Positions 24,707 through 34,580 of a stretch of DNA of 64,000 nt are shown one piece after another. The position numbers were made by a program, and so were the translations under genes. Source of the stretch: Sphingopyxis sp. QXT-31 (GTDB lineage: Bacteria > Pseudomonadota > Alphaproteobacteria > Sphingomonadales > Sphingomonadaceae); the NCBI RefSeq assembly GCF_001984035.1, contig NZ_CP019449.1:310001-374000 (forward strand), written 5' to 3'. The notes beneath the pieces are model-generated. The model was not told the DNA's origin. It was given only the letters and a program-made list of their open reading frames with translations, and did not search any database. The first letter of the stretch is position 1; every line of letters begins with the position of its first letter.

Positions 24707-25678
24707 ATGAGCGAGAAGATCGTCACCGTCGACATCGGCGGCACCCATGCGCGCTTCGCGTTCGCCGAGGTGGCGGGCGGGCGCTGTACCGCGCTCGGCG
24801 AGGCGGTGACGCTGCACACCAGGGACCATGCGAGCTTCCAGACCGCGTGGGAGGATTTTGCCGAGCAGCAGGGCGGCAGCCTGCCGCGCGGGGTCGCGAT
24901 CGCCATCGCCGGGCCGACGCGCGGCGAGATCATCCGTTTCACCAACAATCCGTGGATCATCCGCCCCGCGCTGGTCGGCGAGAAGCTGGGTGTCGACCGC
25001 TGGTTGCTGGTCAATGATTTCGAGGCGGTGGGGCATGCGGTGGCGCAGGCCGACGCCGGCTATTTCGAGACTTTGTGCGGTCCCGACGTGGCGCTGCCCG
25101 ATGGCGGGACGATCAGCGTCATCGGTCCGGGCACAGGCCTCGGCGTCGCGCATATCTGGCGCGATGGCGCCGACTATCGCGTCCAGGCGACCGAGGGCGG
25201 GCATATCGACTTCGCGCCGCTCGACAGCATCGAGGATGCGATCCTCGCACGGCTCCGGAAACGTCACCGCCGCGTGTCGATCGAGCGCATCGTCTCGGGT
25301 CCCGGCATCGTCGATATCTATGAGACGCTCGCGGCGATGGAGGGGCGCGCGGTGACGCCGCTCGACGACCGCACGATCTGGACCAACGGCACCAGCGGCG
25401 ACGACAGCCTCGCCGCCGCCGCGATCGACCGTTTCTGCCTGTCGCTCGGCAGCGTGTCGGGTGACCTGGCGCTGGCGCAGGGGGCGAGCGGGGTGGTGAT
25501 CGCGGGCGGGCTGGGGCTGCGGATCAAGGACAGCCTCGTCAAATCGGGTTTCCCCGAACGCTTCGTCGAAAAGGGGCGCTTCGAGGGCTTCATGAGCGCG
25601 CTGCCGGTCAAGCTGATCACCCATCCGCAGCCGGGACTGTTCGGCGCCGCGGCCGCCTTCGCACGCCTTTATCCCTGA
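24707..25678 (+). CDS. glk: Glucokinase
   Basis: Phosphorylates glucose with ATP in the cytoplasm, feeding the Entner-Doudoroff route typical of sphingomonads. The 323-aa length is standard. Motifs of the proteobacterial Glk family are present: VDIGGTHARFAF (phosphate loop), LVNDFEAVGHAV, IGPGTGLGVAHI, TEGGHIDFAP and IAGGLGLRIKDSLVKSGFPE. ATG 24707 is preceded by AGGGAGAG. A longer frame from 24560 is open but has no conserved residues. It stands alone. Confidence 0.95.
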   Translation: MSEKIVTVDIGGTHARFAFAEVAGGRCTALGEAVTLHTRDHASFQTAWEDFAEQQGGSLPRGVAIAIAGPTRGEIIRFTNNPWIIRPALVGEKLGVDRWLLVNDFEAVGHAVAQADAGYFETLCGPDVALPDGGTISVIGPGTGLGVAHIWRDGADYRVQATEGGHIDFAPLDSIEDAILARLRKRHRRVSIERIVSGPGIVDIYETLAAMEGRAVTPLDDRTIWTNGTSGDDSLAAAAIDRFCLSLGSVSGDLALAQGASGVVIAGGLGLRIKDSLVKSGFPERFVEKGRFEGFMSALPVKLITHPQPGLFGAAAAFARLYP

Positions 25679-25754
25679 CGCGGTGCAACATCCCCTTTCG
25701 CATGGGAGTTTCGCTGGGTAGAGCAGGCGAAACGCACAAGGGGATTTCACGCAT

Positions 25755-26693
25755 ATGCCTTCAGGACTTTTCGCGTTGCTCGACGATGTGGCGACCATCG
25801 CCAAGGTGGCAGCGGCGAGCCTCGACGATATCGGCGCGGCGGCGTCGAAGGCGGGGGTGAAGGCGGCGGGCGTCGTCGTCGACGACACCGCGGTGACCCC
25901 CCGATATTTGACCGGCTTTACCCCCGACCGCGAACTGCCGATCATCTGGCGCATCGCCAAGGGGTCGATCTTCAACAAGATCGTGCTGATCCTGCCGGTG
26001 CTGCTGCTGCTGTCCGCGCTGGCGCAATGGGCGATTACGCCGCTGCTGATGGTCGGCGGCGCCTATCTCTGTTTCGAGGGTGCCGAGAAGGTGCTGCACT
26101 CGCTGCAGAAGAGCAAAACCACGCTGGCGGAAGATGCCGCCGTGGTCGCGGATGCGAACCATGAAGAGGCGATGGTGAAGGGCGCGATCCGCACCGACTT
26201 CATCCTGTCGGCCGAGATCATGGTGATCGCGCTCAACGAGGTGCTCGACGAACCGCTGGGCATGCGCGCTGCGACGCTGGGCGTGGTCGCGCTGGCGATC
26301 ACCGTCGCGGTCTATGGCGTGGTGGGGCTGATCGTGAAGATGGACGACATCGGGCTTGCCATGAGCAAGGGCAAGGCCGCCGCGGGCCGCGCGATCGGGC
26401 GCGGGCTGGTGGCCTTCATGCCGAAGCTGCTCGCGGCGCTGGCCTTCATCGGCACTGCGGCGATGCTGTGGGTCGGTGGGCAGATCGTGCTGCACGGGCT
26501 CGACGAATATCATATCGGCGGTCTCGGCCACGGCCTGCACGACTTCGCGCATGCGGTCGCGGGCGGGCTGCCGGGTGCGGGGGTGTGGGAATGGCTGATC
26601 AATGCCGGCGGGGCGGGCATCTTCGGGCTGCTGCTCGGCGGGGTGATCGTCGGAGCGCTGCACCTGCTGCCGGGCAAGAAGGCGGCGCACTGA
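25755..26693 (+). CDS. DUF808 family inner-membrane protein
   Basis: A 312-aa YedI/DUF808-type membrane protein. It opens SGLFALLDDVATIAKVAAAS, followed by SIFNKIVLILPVLLLLSALA and at least five further hydrophobic helices. The highly conserved DDVA and the GGAYLCFEGAEKVLH segment are family hallmarks. The function is unknown. The gene stands between glucokinase and an aminotransferase, 76 bases after glk. Confidence 0.9.
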   Translation: MPSGLFALLDDVATIAKVAAASLDDIGAAASKAGVKAAGVVVDDTAVTPRYLTGFTPDRELPIIWRIAKGSIFNKIVLILPVLLLLSALAQWAITPLLMVGGAYLCFEGAEKVLHSLQKSKTTLAEDAAVVADANHEEAMVKGAIRTDFILSAEIMVIALNEVLDEPLGMRAATLGVVALAITVAVYGVVGLIVKMDDIGLAMSKGKAAAGRAIGRGLVAFMPKLLAALAFIGTAAMLWVGGQIVLHGLDEYHIGGLGHGLHDFAHAVAGGLPGAGVWEWLINAGGAGIFGLLLGGVIVGALHLLPGKKAAH

Positions 26694-26715
26694 GGCGAGC
26701 GAAAGGAGGTCGGAC

Positions 26716-28032
26716 ATGCAGGGCGAGAATGATCCGCTGGCGGCCTTCTGGATGCCCTTCACGGCGAATAAGGCTTATAAATCCAACCCGCGCCAGCTCG
26801 TGTCGGCGAGCGGCATGTTCTACCGGAGCGCAGACGGGCGCGAGATCCTCGACGGGACCGCGGGCCTCTGGTGCTGCAACGCCGGGCATTGCCGACCCGA
26901 GATTGCCGAGGCGATCGCCGAGGCCGCGCGCACGCTCGATTTTGCGCCGACCTTCCAGCTCGGCCATCCCCTGGTGTTCGAACTCGCCAGCCGCGTCGCG
27001 GCGATCATGCCCGAGGGGCTCGACCGGATATTCTTTACCAACAGCGGCAGCGAATCGGTCGACAGCGCGCTGAAAATTGCCCTCGCGGTGCAGCGCGCGC
27101 GTGGGCAGGCGAGCCGGACGCGGCTGATCGGGCGCGAGCGCGGCTATCATGGCACGGGTTTTGGCGGGATCGGGGTCGGCGGGATCGGCAACAATCGGCG
27201 GGCGTTCGGGCCGGGGATCGCGGGGACCGACCATATCCGGCATACGCATGGGGTGGCGGGCAATGAATTCGCGCGCGGTTTCCCGCCGCATGGCGCCGAG
27301 CTCGCCGACGATCTGCAGCGGCTGGTCGACCTGCACGGCGCCGAGACGATCGCCGCGGTGATCGTCGAGCCGATGGCGGGATCGACCGGGGTGCTGATCC
27401 CGCCTGTCGGCTATCTCCAGCGGCTGCGCGAGATCTGTGACCGGCATGGCATTTTGCTGATCTTCGACGAGGTGATCACGGCGTTCGGCCGTGTCGGCGC
27501 GGCGACGGCGGCCGAGGCTTGGGGTGTGACCCCCGATATCATCACGCTGGCCAAGGGGCTTACCAACGCCGCGGTGCCGATGGGCGCGGTGGCGGTGAAG
27601 CGCGAGTTGCACGATGCCGTGATCGAAAGCGTGGCGGGCGGGATCGAGCTGTTCCACGGCTATACCTATTCGGGTCATCCGCTCGCAAGCGCAGCGGGGC
27701 TCGCGACGCTCGACCTCTATGCGCGCGAGGGGCTGTTCGATCGTGCAGCGGATCTCGCGGCTTATTGGAACGAGGCGGCGCACAGCCTGAAGGGGCGGCG
27801 GCATGTGATCGACATCCGCACGATCGGGCTGGTCGCGGGGATCGAGCTCGAGCCGCGACCCGGCGCACCGACCGCGCGCGCGACCGAGCTGTTCCATGCG
27901 TGCTTCGACAACGGCCTGCTGGTGCGGGCGACGGGCGACATCATCGCGCTGTCGCCGCCGTTGATCGTCGAGAAGGCCGAGATCGACCGGATGTTCGGGA
28001 TGCTGGGGGATTTGGTCGAGGGGATCGGGTGA
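26716..28032 (+). CDS. Class III aminotransferase (omega-amino acid:pyruvate type)
   Basis: A 438-aa PLP enzyme likely transferring the amino group of beta-alanine or other omega-amino acids/amines to pyruvate. The N-terminus DPLAAFWMPFTANKAYKSNP with FYRSADGREILDGTAGLWCC is typical of beta-alanine-pyruvate transaminases. The PLP phosphate-binding SGSESVDSALKIA, the cofactor-pairing aspartate in ILLIFDEVITAFGR and the Schiff-base lysine 280 in ITLAKGLTNAAVPMG are all present. The substrate cannot be fixed from sequence alone. It starts 22 bases after the DUF808 gene, with GAAAGGAGG before the ATG. Confidence 0.88.
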   Translation: MQGENDPLAAFWMPFTANKAYKSNPRQLVSASGMFYRSADGREILDGTAGLWCCNAGHCRPEIAEAIAEAARTLDFAPTFQLGHPLVFELASRVAAIMPEGLDRIFFTNSGSESVDSALKIALAVQRARGQASRTRLIGRERGYHGTGFGGIGVGGIGNNRRAFGPGIAGTDHIRHTHGVAGNEFARGFPPHGAELADDLQRLVDLHGAETIAAVIVEPMAGSTGVLIPPVGYLQRLREICDRHGILLIFDEVITAFGRVGAATAAEAWGVTPDIITLAKGLTNAAVPMGAVAVKRELHDAVIESVAGGIELFHGYTYSGHPLASAAGLATLDLYAREGLFDRAADLAAYWNEAAHSLKGRRHVIDIRTIGLVAGIELEPRPGAPTARATELFHACFDNGLLVRATGDIIALSPPLIVEKAEIDRMFGMLGDLVEGIG

Positions 28033-28041
28033 GAGCCGAAA

Positions 28042-28178
28042 AATCCTCCCCGCTTGCGGGGAGGGGGACCGCCGAAGGCGGTGGAGGGGGCTGCCGGCCC
28101 GAAGCGACGTCGCGTAAGCACGCGAGCCCCCTCCGTCAGCGCTTCGCGCTGCCACCCCCCCGCGAGCGGGGAGGATTT
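28042..28178. repeat. Long palindromic repeat between convergent genes
   Basis: AAATCCTCCCCGC and its mirror near 28170 enclose repeated GGAGGGGG blocks with a GCCCCCTCCGTCAGCGC core. The copy at 34581-34717 shares this plan. It probably terminates both converging transcripts. Confidence 0.75.
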
Positions 28179-28182
28179 CTTG

Positions 28183-29397
28183 TTACCGAACCCGCAACCC
28201 GCCCTTCCACATCATCGTCGCGCGGCCCTGCACGGGCATGCCGTCGAAGGGGGTGTTGCCCGCCCAGGCGGCCATCTTCTTGGTGTCGACCTGCCACGGG
28301 GTGCCTTCGTCGATCAGGATCAGATCGGCCTCGAGCCCCGGCTCGATCCGCCCCGCAGCGACGCCGAGCAGCTTGGCGGGATTGGCGGCAAGCAAGTCGA
28401 AGAGGCGCGACGGGGTGACATGACCGTCGCGCACGAGCCCAAGCCCCATCGCGAGCAACGTCTCGGCGCCCGCCATGCCGGGCAGCGCCTCGGCAAAGGG
28501 CAGGCGCTTGTCCTCGGGGCCGCGCGGGTCGTGGCCCGAGGTGAGGATGTCGATCGTGCCGTTGGCAATCGCCGCCAGGCAGGCGTGGCGGTCGTCCTCG
28601 CTGCGCAGCGGCGGCGAGAGGCGCGCGAAGGTGCGGAAATCGCCGATCGCGGTGTCGGAGAGGAACAGATGCGCGGGGGTGATGCCGCAGGTGACGGGCA
28701 GGCCCTTGGCCTTCGCCGCGCGGATCAGGTCGAGCCCGCGCGCGGTGGTGACCTGGCGGAAATGGATCGGCGCGCCGGTCTCCTCCACCAGCATCAGGTC
28801 GCGCGCGATCGCCATCGCTTCGGCGATCGCGGGGGCCGAGGCGAGCCCGAGGCGCGTCGCCATCTCGCCGTCGGTCGCGACCGCGCCCGCGGTGAGCCCC
28901 TCATCCTCGGCATGCGCGATGACCGTGAGGCCGAGCGAGGCGGCATAGGCGAGGACGCGCCGCATCACCCCTGCGTCGGCGATGCGCCCGCGGCCGGTCG
29001 CGACGGCGCGCGCGCCCGCCTGTTTCATCAGGCCGATCTCGGCGAGTTCCTTGCCCTCGAGGCCTTTCGTGGCGGCGGCAAGCGGGTGGACCCAGAGGTC
29101 GGGTTTGCCGCCCTTCGCGGCGCGCTCGACCAGCCCGGCGCCGTCGAGCGGGCCGCTGTCGGGCATCAGCGCGGCGCGCGTGATGCCGCCGAAGTGGAAG
29201 GCGGGCTTGTCGGTCGCGAAGACGCCGAGGTCGATGATGCCGGGGGCGAGCCACTGGCCTTTCGCATCGACCGTCTCGACATAGCCGGGCGTTTCCGGCG
29301 GGTTCAGCGCGGCGATGCGGCCGTCCTCGACGCGCAGGCTGACGGTGTCGCCGCCGAGCAGGCGCGCGTTCGTGATCAGGAGCGGGTTCAGTTCCAT
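28183..29397 (-). CDS. pyrC: Dihydroorotase homologue lacking the HxH metal motif (PyrC')
   Basis: A 404-aa amidohydrolase-fold protein encoded with aspartate carbamoyltransferase. The strand that should read DxHxH is [14 protein letters not shown], so the zinc-binding histidine pair is gone. The later region keeps [26 protein letters not shown] and [20 protein letters not shown]. This matches the non-catalytic PyrC' that Pseudomonas uses as a structural partner of PyrB. The active dihydroorotase must then be encoded elsewhere. ATG 29397 overlaps the pyrB stop by 10 bases (ATGGAACTGA). A longer frame reaching 30288 is a shadow of pyrB. Confidence 0.88.
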   Translation of the reverse strand: MELNPLLITNARLLGGDTVSLRVEDGRIAALNPPETPGYVETVDAKGQWLAPGIIDLGVFATDKPAFHFGGITRAALMPDSGPLDGAGLVERAAKGGKPDLWVHPLAAATKGLEGKELAEIGLMKQAGARAVATGRGRIADAGVMRRVLAYAASLGLTVIAHAEDEGLTAGAVATDGEMATRLGLASAPAIAEAMAIARDLMLVEETGAPIHFRQVTTARGLDLIRAAKAKGLPVTCGITPAHLFLSDTAIGDFRTFARLSPPLRSEDDRHACLAAIANGTIDILTSGHDPRGPEDKRLPFAEALPGMAGAETLLAMGLGLVRDGHVTPSRLFDLLAANPAKLLGVAAGRIEPGLEADLILIDEGTPWQVDTKKMAAWAGNTPFDGMPVQGRATMMWKGGLRVR

Positions 29398-30383
29398 CCC
29401 GCCACTCCCCGCTTGCGCCGCGTCAATATGTCGAGGCACGCCATGCGCACCGCGACCCCCATCTCGACCTGCTCGGTGATCGTCGAGCGGGCTGGATCGT
29501 CGGCAACACTGCTGTCGATCTCCACCCCGCGGTTCATCGGACCGGGGTGCATGACGATCGCCTCGGGCTTGGCCTTTTCGAGGCGCCTGGGGGTGAGGCC
29601 GTAGAGCGCGTGATATTCGCGCGCCGAGGGCAGGTAGGCGCCGTCCATGCGCTCGTTCTGCAGGCGGAGCATCATTACGACGTCGGCATCCTTGATGCCC
29701 TCGTCCATGTCGGTGAAGGTGGTGACGTGCATCCGTTCCATCGCCGGAGGGGTGAGCGTCGGTGGCGCGACGATGCGCACTTCGTTGCCGAGCAGGGTGA
29801 GCGCGAGGATGTTCGAGCGGGCGACGCGGCTGTGGAGAACGTCGCCGCAGATCGCGATGGTGAGGCCTTCGACGCGGCCGAGGCGGCGGCGGATGGTGAG
29901 CGCGTCGAGCAAGGCCTGCGTCGGATGTTCGTGGCGGCCGTCGCCCGCATTGAGCACGGGGCAGTCGACCTTGTCGGCGATGAGCTGCACCGCGCCCGAC
30001 GACGCATGGCGGATCACCATCGCATCGGCGCGCATCGCGTTGAGCGTCATCGCGGTGTCGATCAGCGTCTCGCCCTTCTTCACGCTCGACTGCGCGGCGT
30101 GCATGTTGACGACGTCGGCACCGAGACGCTTGCCCGCGATCTCGAACGACAGCAAAGTGCGCGTCGAATTTTCGAAAAAGGCGTTGATGATCGTGAGGCC
30201 CGCGAGCCGGTCGTCGTGCTTCGCGGCGCCGCTGCGGTTGAGTTCGACCCATTGTTCGGCGGCGTCGAGGACGTAGCTGATCTCCCATGGGGTCAGCTGG
30301 GCGATGCCGATCAGGTGGCGATGGCGAAAGGCATCGCCGCCGGGCGGATAGTCGCTGGCGGGTCGGGTGGTGAAGCTTGTCAT
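29388..30383 (-). CDS. pyrB: Aspartate carbamoyltransferase catalytic chain
   Basis: Second step of pyrimidine synthesis, joining carbamoyl phosphate and aspartate. It has 331 aa with the carbamoyl-phosphate signature [20 protein letters not shown], then [12 protein letters not shown] and the aspartate loop [16 protein letters not shown] 30383 is used; the 13 codons upstream of it overlap the neighbouring DUF1294 gene. It is followed in overlap by the PyrC' gene, forming a pyrBC' complex pair. Confidence 0.95.
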   Translation of the reverse strand: MTSFTTRPASDYPPGGDAFRHRHLIGIAQLTPWEISYVLDAAEQWVELNRSGAAKHDDRLAGLTIINAFFENSTRTLLSFEIAGKRLGADVVNMHAAQSSVKKGETLIDTAMTLNAMRADAMVIRHASSGAVQLIADKVDCPVLNAGDGRHEHPTQALLDALTIRRRLGRVEGLTIAICGDVLHSRVARSNILALTLLGNEVRIVAPPTLTPPAMERMHVTTFTDMDEGIKDADVVMMLRLQNERMDGAYLPSAREYHALYGLTPRRLEKAKPEAIVMHPGPMNRGVEIDSSVADDPARSTITEQVEMGVAVRMACLDILTRRKRGVAGWN

Positions 30384-30396
30384 TAAAGCCGAGCGT

Positions 30397-30714
30397 TTAA
30401 GAGGCGGCGCGCCAATAGGCAAGCGCCGTGGCGGCCAGCGGATCGAGCAAGCCCAAGAGCCACAGGCCGAGCAGCAGAAATTGCAGGCCCAGGTAAGCGA
30501 TCATGATGGCGGCGAAGGGCTGTTTGCGGGTTTTGTGGCGGACGAGCCGCGACGCGGCGAAGGCGCCGGTCGCGCCGCCGAAAAAAGCCCAGCCGAGCAA
30601 TGTGCTTTCGCTGATCCGCTGGCCGCCCGTTTCGGCGCGGCGCTTGTCGACGACCATCAGGATGAAGGCGATGCCGTTCGCCGCGATCAGCCAGTAGAGG
30701 ATATATTCGGTCAT
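30397..30714 (-). CDS. DUF1294 membrane protein
   Basis: A 105-aa inner-membrane protein with three to four helices. The cytoplasmic loop [20 protein letters not shown] is followed by [27 protein letters not shown], the DUF1294 hallmark. Function unknown. Its ATG overlaps the ruvX stop (ATGA), and its stop is 13 bases before the pyrB start, so ruvX, this gene, pyrB and pyrC' may form one transcript. Confidence 0.85.
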   Translation of the reverse strand: MTEYILYWLIAANGIAFILMVVDKRRAETGGQRISESTLLGWAFFGGATGAFAASRLVRHKTRKQPFAAIMIAYLGLQFLLLGLWLLGLLDPLAATALAYWRAAS

Positions 30715-31172
30715 GCCCGCGTCAGCGCATCGATCGCGCCCTGCAGGATGAAGGCCGCGGCGGCGCTATCGACGCGTTCGGCGCGTTTGGCGCGGCTCAC
30801 GTCGGCGGCGATCATCGCGCGCTCGACCGCGGCGGTCGACCAGCGTTCGTCCCAGAGCAGGATCGGCAGCCCGAGCGGCAGCAGGTTGCGCGCGAAGGCG
30901 CGCGTCGACTGCGTGCGCGGGCTGTCGCTGCCGTCCATGTTGAGCGGCAGGCCGACGACGAGGCCGGTGATGCTGTGCTGGGCGATGAGCGCCTTGAGCG
31001 CTTCGAGGTCGACCGAGAATTTCTTGCGGATGATCGTCTTGTCGGGGGTCGCGAAGCTCCAGTTCACATCGCAGAAGGCGACGCCGATCGTCTTGGTGCC
31101 GACGTCGAGGCCCATCAGGCGGCCGCCGTTCGGCAGCGCGGCGGCGAAATCGGGGGCGGCGGTGGTGATCAT
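30711..31172 (-). CDS. ruvX: RuvX/YqgF family Holliday-junction resolvase-like protein
   Basis: A 153-aa RNase H-fold protein involved in processing pre-16S rRNA and possibly recombination intermediates. Motifs: [16 protein letters not shown] (first catalytic Asp), [26 protein letters not shown] and [16 protein letters not shown] (last Asp). The length is standard. It is the first gene of the set leading to pyrB. Confidence 0.93.
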   Translation of the reverse strand: MITTAAPDFAAALPNGGRLMGLDVGTKTIGVAFCDVNWSFATPDKTIIRKKFSVDLEALKALIAQHSITGLVVGLPLNMDGSDSPRTQSTRAFARNLLPLGLPILLWDERWSTAAVERAMIAADVSRAKRAERVDSAAAAFILQGAIDALTRA

Positions 31173-31188
31173 GGCCCGCCCTCTCTAC

Positions 31189-31268
31189 CCGTTCGTGTCG
31201 AGCGAAGTCGAGACACCCCGAAGCGTTACGCGTCCCAAGCGTGTCTCGACTACGCTCGACACGAACGG
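31189..31268. repeat. Palindromic repeat, CGTTCGTGTCGAG type
   Basis: Arms CCGTTCGTGTCGAGCGAAGT and its complement at the right (ends CGACACGAACGG) enclose about 25 bases. An inverted-repeat twin lies at 32663-32742, on the other side of the DUF3089 gene. Confidence 0.85.
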
Positions 31269-31290
31269 AATTCGGGTTGGGCACCCTGAA

Positions 31291-32604
31291 TCAGGACTTG
31301 GCTTTGTCCTTAGGCGCCTCGGCCTTCGGCGTCGCAGCCGCCGGCAACGGCAGCGGCGCGGCCGCCGGTGGAACCGGCGACGGCTTGCCCTCGTAGGTTG
31401 CCAGCCGCCGCAGCACGTCGGCGCGGACATTCGCCCAGAAGAGGGTGATGTCGAAGACATGATAGTTGTTGCCCGGCAGGACGTAGCTCGGCGCATAGTC
31501 CTTCGCGATGTCGGCGTCGCCGATCATCAGCAGTCCGCGCGTGTCGTCGCATTTCGCACCGATCTTGCCCGCGATCAGCGAGCCGCCCTTGAAGCCATCG
31601 ATGGGCTTCAGCGTGCCGATATTGTCGCTGCGCCTGGCTGCGGTGTCGGGAATACCGGTGATCGGATTGGTGCACAGCATGCGCGTGTCGCGGCGCGGGC
31701 GGCCGTCGAAACCGACGGTGCCGTCATAGGCGTCGAGCACCATCTGCGGGTCGGCGGGCTCGGCGAAGCTTGCCCAGCTCAGCACGCAGCCCTTCTCCTC
31801 GGGGGTCTCGCACGCGGGCAGGCCGAGCCCCGCGATGTCGGTGTCGCGGCTGACCGGCCAGCCGATGACATAGGCCGCAACGATGCGCTTCGCGAGCGGG
31901 GTGCCCGCGATGCGGTTCTTGAGCAAAGTGGTGAGGTGGAGCGCGCCCTGGCTGTGGCCCGCGAGGATGATCGGTTTGTTCGCCGGAATATTCTCCAGGA
32001 ACGCGTCGAACGCCTGTTCGACGTCGCGATAGGCGGCGTCGATCGCCTTGCCCGCGGTGACGCGGTCCTCGGCGAGGAAGGCGCCGAGCGTCGCCTGGCG
32101 GTAGCGCGGCGCCCAGACCTCGCCGGCATCGCCGAACGAGCTCGCCATGCCCTGCATGAACAGGGTCGCGCGGTGGTTGGCGTCGCGGTCGTCTAGCGGG
32201 GCGTTCCAGCTTGAGCGGCTGTAATAGCTGGTCGGATGGACGAAGAAGATCGCGGCGTCGCCCTTTGGCGCGGCTTCGGCCTCGTCGGCGGCAGCGGTCT
32301 GGGTCGCGGCGTTGGCGGGCGGGATCAGCTTGTCGGTCGCGGCCTTGGCGCTGTCGGGCGCGCGGGCATCGCCGCCGGTTGCGGGCGGGCGCCAGTCGGA
32401 CGGATCATTCTCCAGCCCCGGGCGCGCGAACCACATCTTGGGATCGTCATAGGCGTTGGGCGCCGCCGCTGTCTGTTCGACGAATTCGGTGCTGGGCACC
32501 AGCGCGGTGCGCGCGAACCAGCCGGGCGCGAACTGGTAGGCGAGGCCGACGCCGAAGATGAGGAAGATGATGACGGCGATGAGATAGAGAAATTTGCGGG
32601 CCAT
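31291..32604 (-). CDS. DUF3089 alpha/beta-hydrolase-like protein
   Basis: A 437-aa protein anchored by one N-terminal helix (LYLIAVIIFLIFGVGLAYQF), with a large periplasmic domain. The nucleophile elbow GHSQGALHLTTLL and the early FFVHPTSYYSRSSWNAP are typical of the DUF3089 hydrolase-like family. Other signatures are CVLSWASFAEPADPQ and GALHL. A C-terminal low-complexity tail (PVPPAAAPLPLPAA) is added. The substrate is unknown. The gene is bracketed by two copies of the same palindromic repeat. Confidence 0.85.
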   Translation of the reverse strand: MARKFLYLIAVIIFLIFGVGLAYQFAPGWFARTALVPSTEFVEQTAAAPNAYDDPKMWFARPGLENDPSDWRPPATGGDARAPDSAKAATDKLIPPANAATQTAAADEAEAAPKGDAAIFFVHPTSYYSRSSWNAPLDDRDANHRATLFMQGMASSFGDAGEVWAPRYRQATLGAFLAEDRVTAGKAIDAAYRDVEQAFDAFLENIPANKPIILAGHSQGALHLTTLLKNRIAGTPLAKRIVAAYVIGWPVSRDTDIAGLGLPACETPEEKGCVLSWASFAEPADPQMVLDAYDGTVGFDGRPRRDTRMLCTNPITGIPDTAARRSDNIGTLKPIDGFKGGSLIAGKIGAKCDDTRGLLMIGDADIAKDYAPSYVLPGNNYHVFDITLFWANVRADVLRRLATYEGKPSPVPPAAAPLPLPAAATPKAEAPKDKAKS

Positions 32605-32662
32605 TGGGGCTCCAGTGGGGAGGGGAGAGCGGCGAGGCGGCTTTGACTTTTAGTCCCTTTAG

Positions 32663-32742
32663 CCGTTCGCATCGAGCGAAGTCGAGATGCCCATCGGTCG
32701 TGCGCCGCTTCGGGGTGTCTCGACTTCGCTCGACACGAACGG
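32663..32742. repeat. Palindromic repeat, CGTTCGTGTCGAG type
   Basis: Arms CCGTTCGCATCGAGCGAAGT and its near-complement at the right (ends CGACACGAACGG). Same family as 31189-31268. Confidence 0.85.
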
Positions 32743-32789
32743 GAATGGGTGCGCTATCTGGCTTGCGCGCGCGGCTTAAACAAGCCCAG

Positions 32790-34577
32790 ATGTGGGACAT
32801 GACCGACGCGCCCGCAAGCCCGCCCGCCCCCGAGTCGCCCCCGTCCTCGTCACGCCTCGACGAAAGCGACGCGCCCTGGCCGCTGCGGCCGTGGATCCTG
32901 GCGGCGATCTGCGCGCTGGCGGGGATCGCCTTTCACCTGACGATCGACTGGCGTTACGCGCCGGACCTCGACCCCGGCCGCAATGCGCTGGCAGCGTTCA
33001 TCACGGTATCGACGCTGGTCTTCGTGCTCGGGGTCGAACTGCGGCGCTGGCACTGGGCGCTGGGCTTTGCGCTGATCTGGGGTGCGGTGATCGGGCTGAT
33101 CGTCTGCACCTCGGCCGGATATAATATCAACGCCTCGCCCTTCGAATGGCCCTTCTGGTCGGGGCTGCTCGCGGTGCTGATCGCGACGCCCCTGTTCCAG
33201 ACGCGGCGCGACGTCGCGCCCGACTGGCGCTTCTGGAAATTGTGGACGATGCCGTACGATCGGCTGCACAGCCACGCCTGGACCGACGCCGTGATCGGTG
33301 CCGCGGGGCTGGCCTTCACTGGATTGAGCTTCCTGCTCGTGCTGCTGATCGGGCAGATGTTCAGCCTGATCGGGATCGACCTGGTCATGGAGATGTTCGA
33401 GACCGGCTGGTTCCCGTGGATGCTCGCGGGCGCGGCGTTCGGCGGTGCGGTGGGCCTGCTGCGCGAGCGCGACAGGCTGGTCGCGACGCTGCAGAAACTG
33501 GTGATGATCGTGCTCGCGGTGCTGGCGCCGGTGCTGGCGGTCGCGGTGCTACTGTTCCTGCTGTCGCTGCTCGGCACGGGGCTGACCCCGCTCTGGGATT
33601 CGGGCTTTTCGACCGCGGCGCTGATGATGGCGGCAGCGGCCTTTGCGGTGCTGCTCGCCAATGCGGTGATCGGCAACGGGCGCGAGGAACGATCGGGCAA
33701 TCGGCTGCTCCACGGCGCGGCGGCGATGCTGGTCGCGGCGGTGCTGCCGCTCGCGGTGATCGCCTTTTATTCGATGCATCTGCGCGTGATCCAGTACGGC
33801 TGGACCCCCGAGCGCCTATGGGGCGTCGTCGCGGCGATGGTCGCGCTTGCTTATGGCGCGGCGGGGCTGTGGGCGGTGGTGCGCGGGCGGCTCGATTTCG
33901 ACGATCTGCTGCGGCCGCTCCAACAGAAGCTGGCGATCGGGCTGGCCTTGCTCGCCTTGTTCCTCGCGCTGCCGGTGATGGATTTCGGCGCGATCTCGAC
34001 GCGCGATCAGCTCGCGCGACTCCAAAGCGGGACGGTGAAGGCCGACCAGTTCGACTGGGCGGCGATGGCGTTCGATTTCGGGCCCGAGGGGCGGGGGGCG
34101 CTGGCCGACATCTCGAAATCGCCCGACAAGGCGAAGGCCGACCTCGCCAAATGGGCGCTGGCGACGAAGAACCGCTGGGACCTGAACATCGCGGGCGAGC
34201 CGGTCGATGCCGCGGAGGTAAGCTTTGGCGCCAAGCCGATCCGCGAGAAGGTGCGCGTGCTGCCCGCGGGGCAGGTGCTGGCCGACGATGCCTATAAGGC
34301 GATCGACGAGCGCGGGCAGTGCCGTGCGGCGCCCTGCGCGGCCTATATGCTGGGGCCGGACCAGATGGTGGTGATCGGCAAGGGCGACAATGTCGTGCTG
34401 TTCGCGCGCGATGCGAAGACCAAGGCGTGGCAGGAGGATTATCAGGGCTTTTCGGGCGCCGCGATGGCGCAGCAGAGGGCGATCGATGACGTCGACAAGG
34501 CGGTCATCGAGGTGCGACCGATCCAGCGGCGGCAGGTCTTCGTCAACGGCAAGCCCGTCGGCGAGGATTTCGAATGA
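32790..34577 (+). CDS. DUF4153 multi-pass membrane protein
   Basis: A 595-aa protein with about ten to twelve hydrophobic helices in the first two-thirds (WPLRPWILAAICALAGIAFH, LSFLLVLLIGQMFSLIGIDL, LAVLAPVLAVAVLLFLL) and a soluble C-terminal domain from about residue 410. This agrees with the DUF4153 architecture; the role is unknown. ATG 32790 and ATG 32799 (MTDAP) are both possible. The open frame upstream runs through the palindromic repeat and is ignored. Confidence 0.8.
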   Translation: MWDMTDAPASPPAPESPPSSSRLDESDAPWPLRPWILAAICALAGIAFHLTIDWRYAPDLDPGRNALAAFITVSTLVFVLGVELRRWHWALGFALIWGAVIGLIVCTSAGYNINASPFEWPFWSGLLAVLIATPLFQTRRDVAPDWRFWKLWTMPYDRLHSHAWTDAVIGAAGLAFTGLSFLLVLLIGQMFSLIGIDLVMEMFETGWFPWMLAGAAFGGAVGLLRERDRLVATLQKLVMIVLAVLAPVLAVAVLLFLLSLLGTGLTPLWDSGFSTAALMMAAAAFAVLLANAVIGNGREERSGNRLLHGAAAMLVAAVLPLAVIAFYSMHLRVIQYGWTPERLWGVVAAMVALAYGAAGLWAVVRGRLDFDDLLRPLQQKLAIGLALLALFLALPVMDFGAISTRDQLARLQSGTVKADQFDWAAMAFDFGPEGRGALADISKSPDKAKADLAKWALATKNRWDLNIAGEPVDAAEVSFGAKPIREKVRVLPAGQVLADDAYKAIDERGQCRAAPCAAYMLGPDQMVVIGKGDNVVLFARDAKTKAWQEDYQGFSGAAMAQQRAIDDVDKAVIEVRPIQRRQVFVNGKPVGEDFE

Positions 34578-34580
34578 ATT

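Noticed and set aside
30384..30422. Peptide [13 protein letters not shown] upstream of pyrB resembling MPIGAPLLCRSAL upstream of glk (24560)
   Set aside because: At pyrB the bases are the 3' end of the DUF1294 gene in another frame, which explains them; the likeness with the glk flank is probably chance in GC-rich palindromic sequence.
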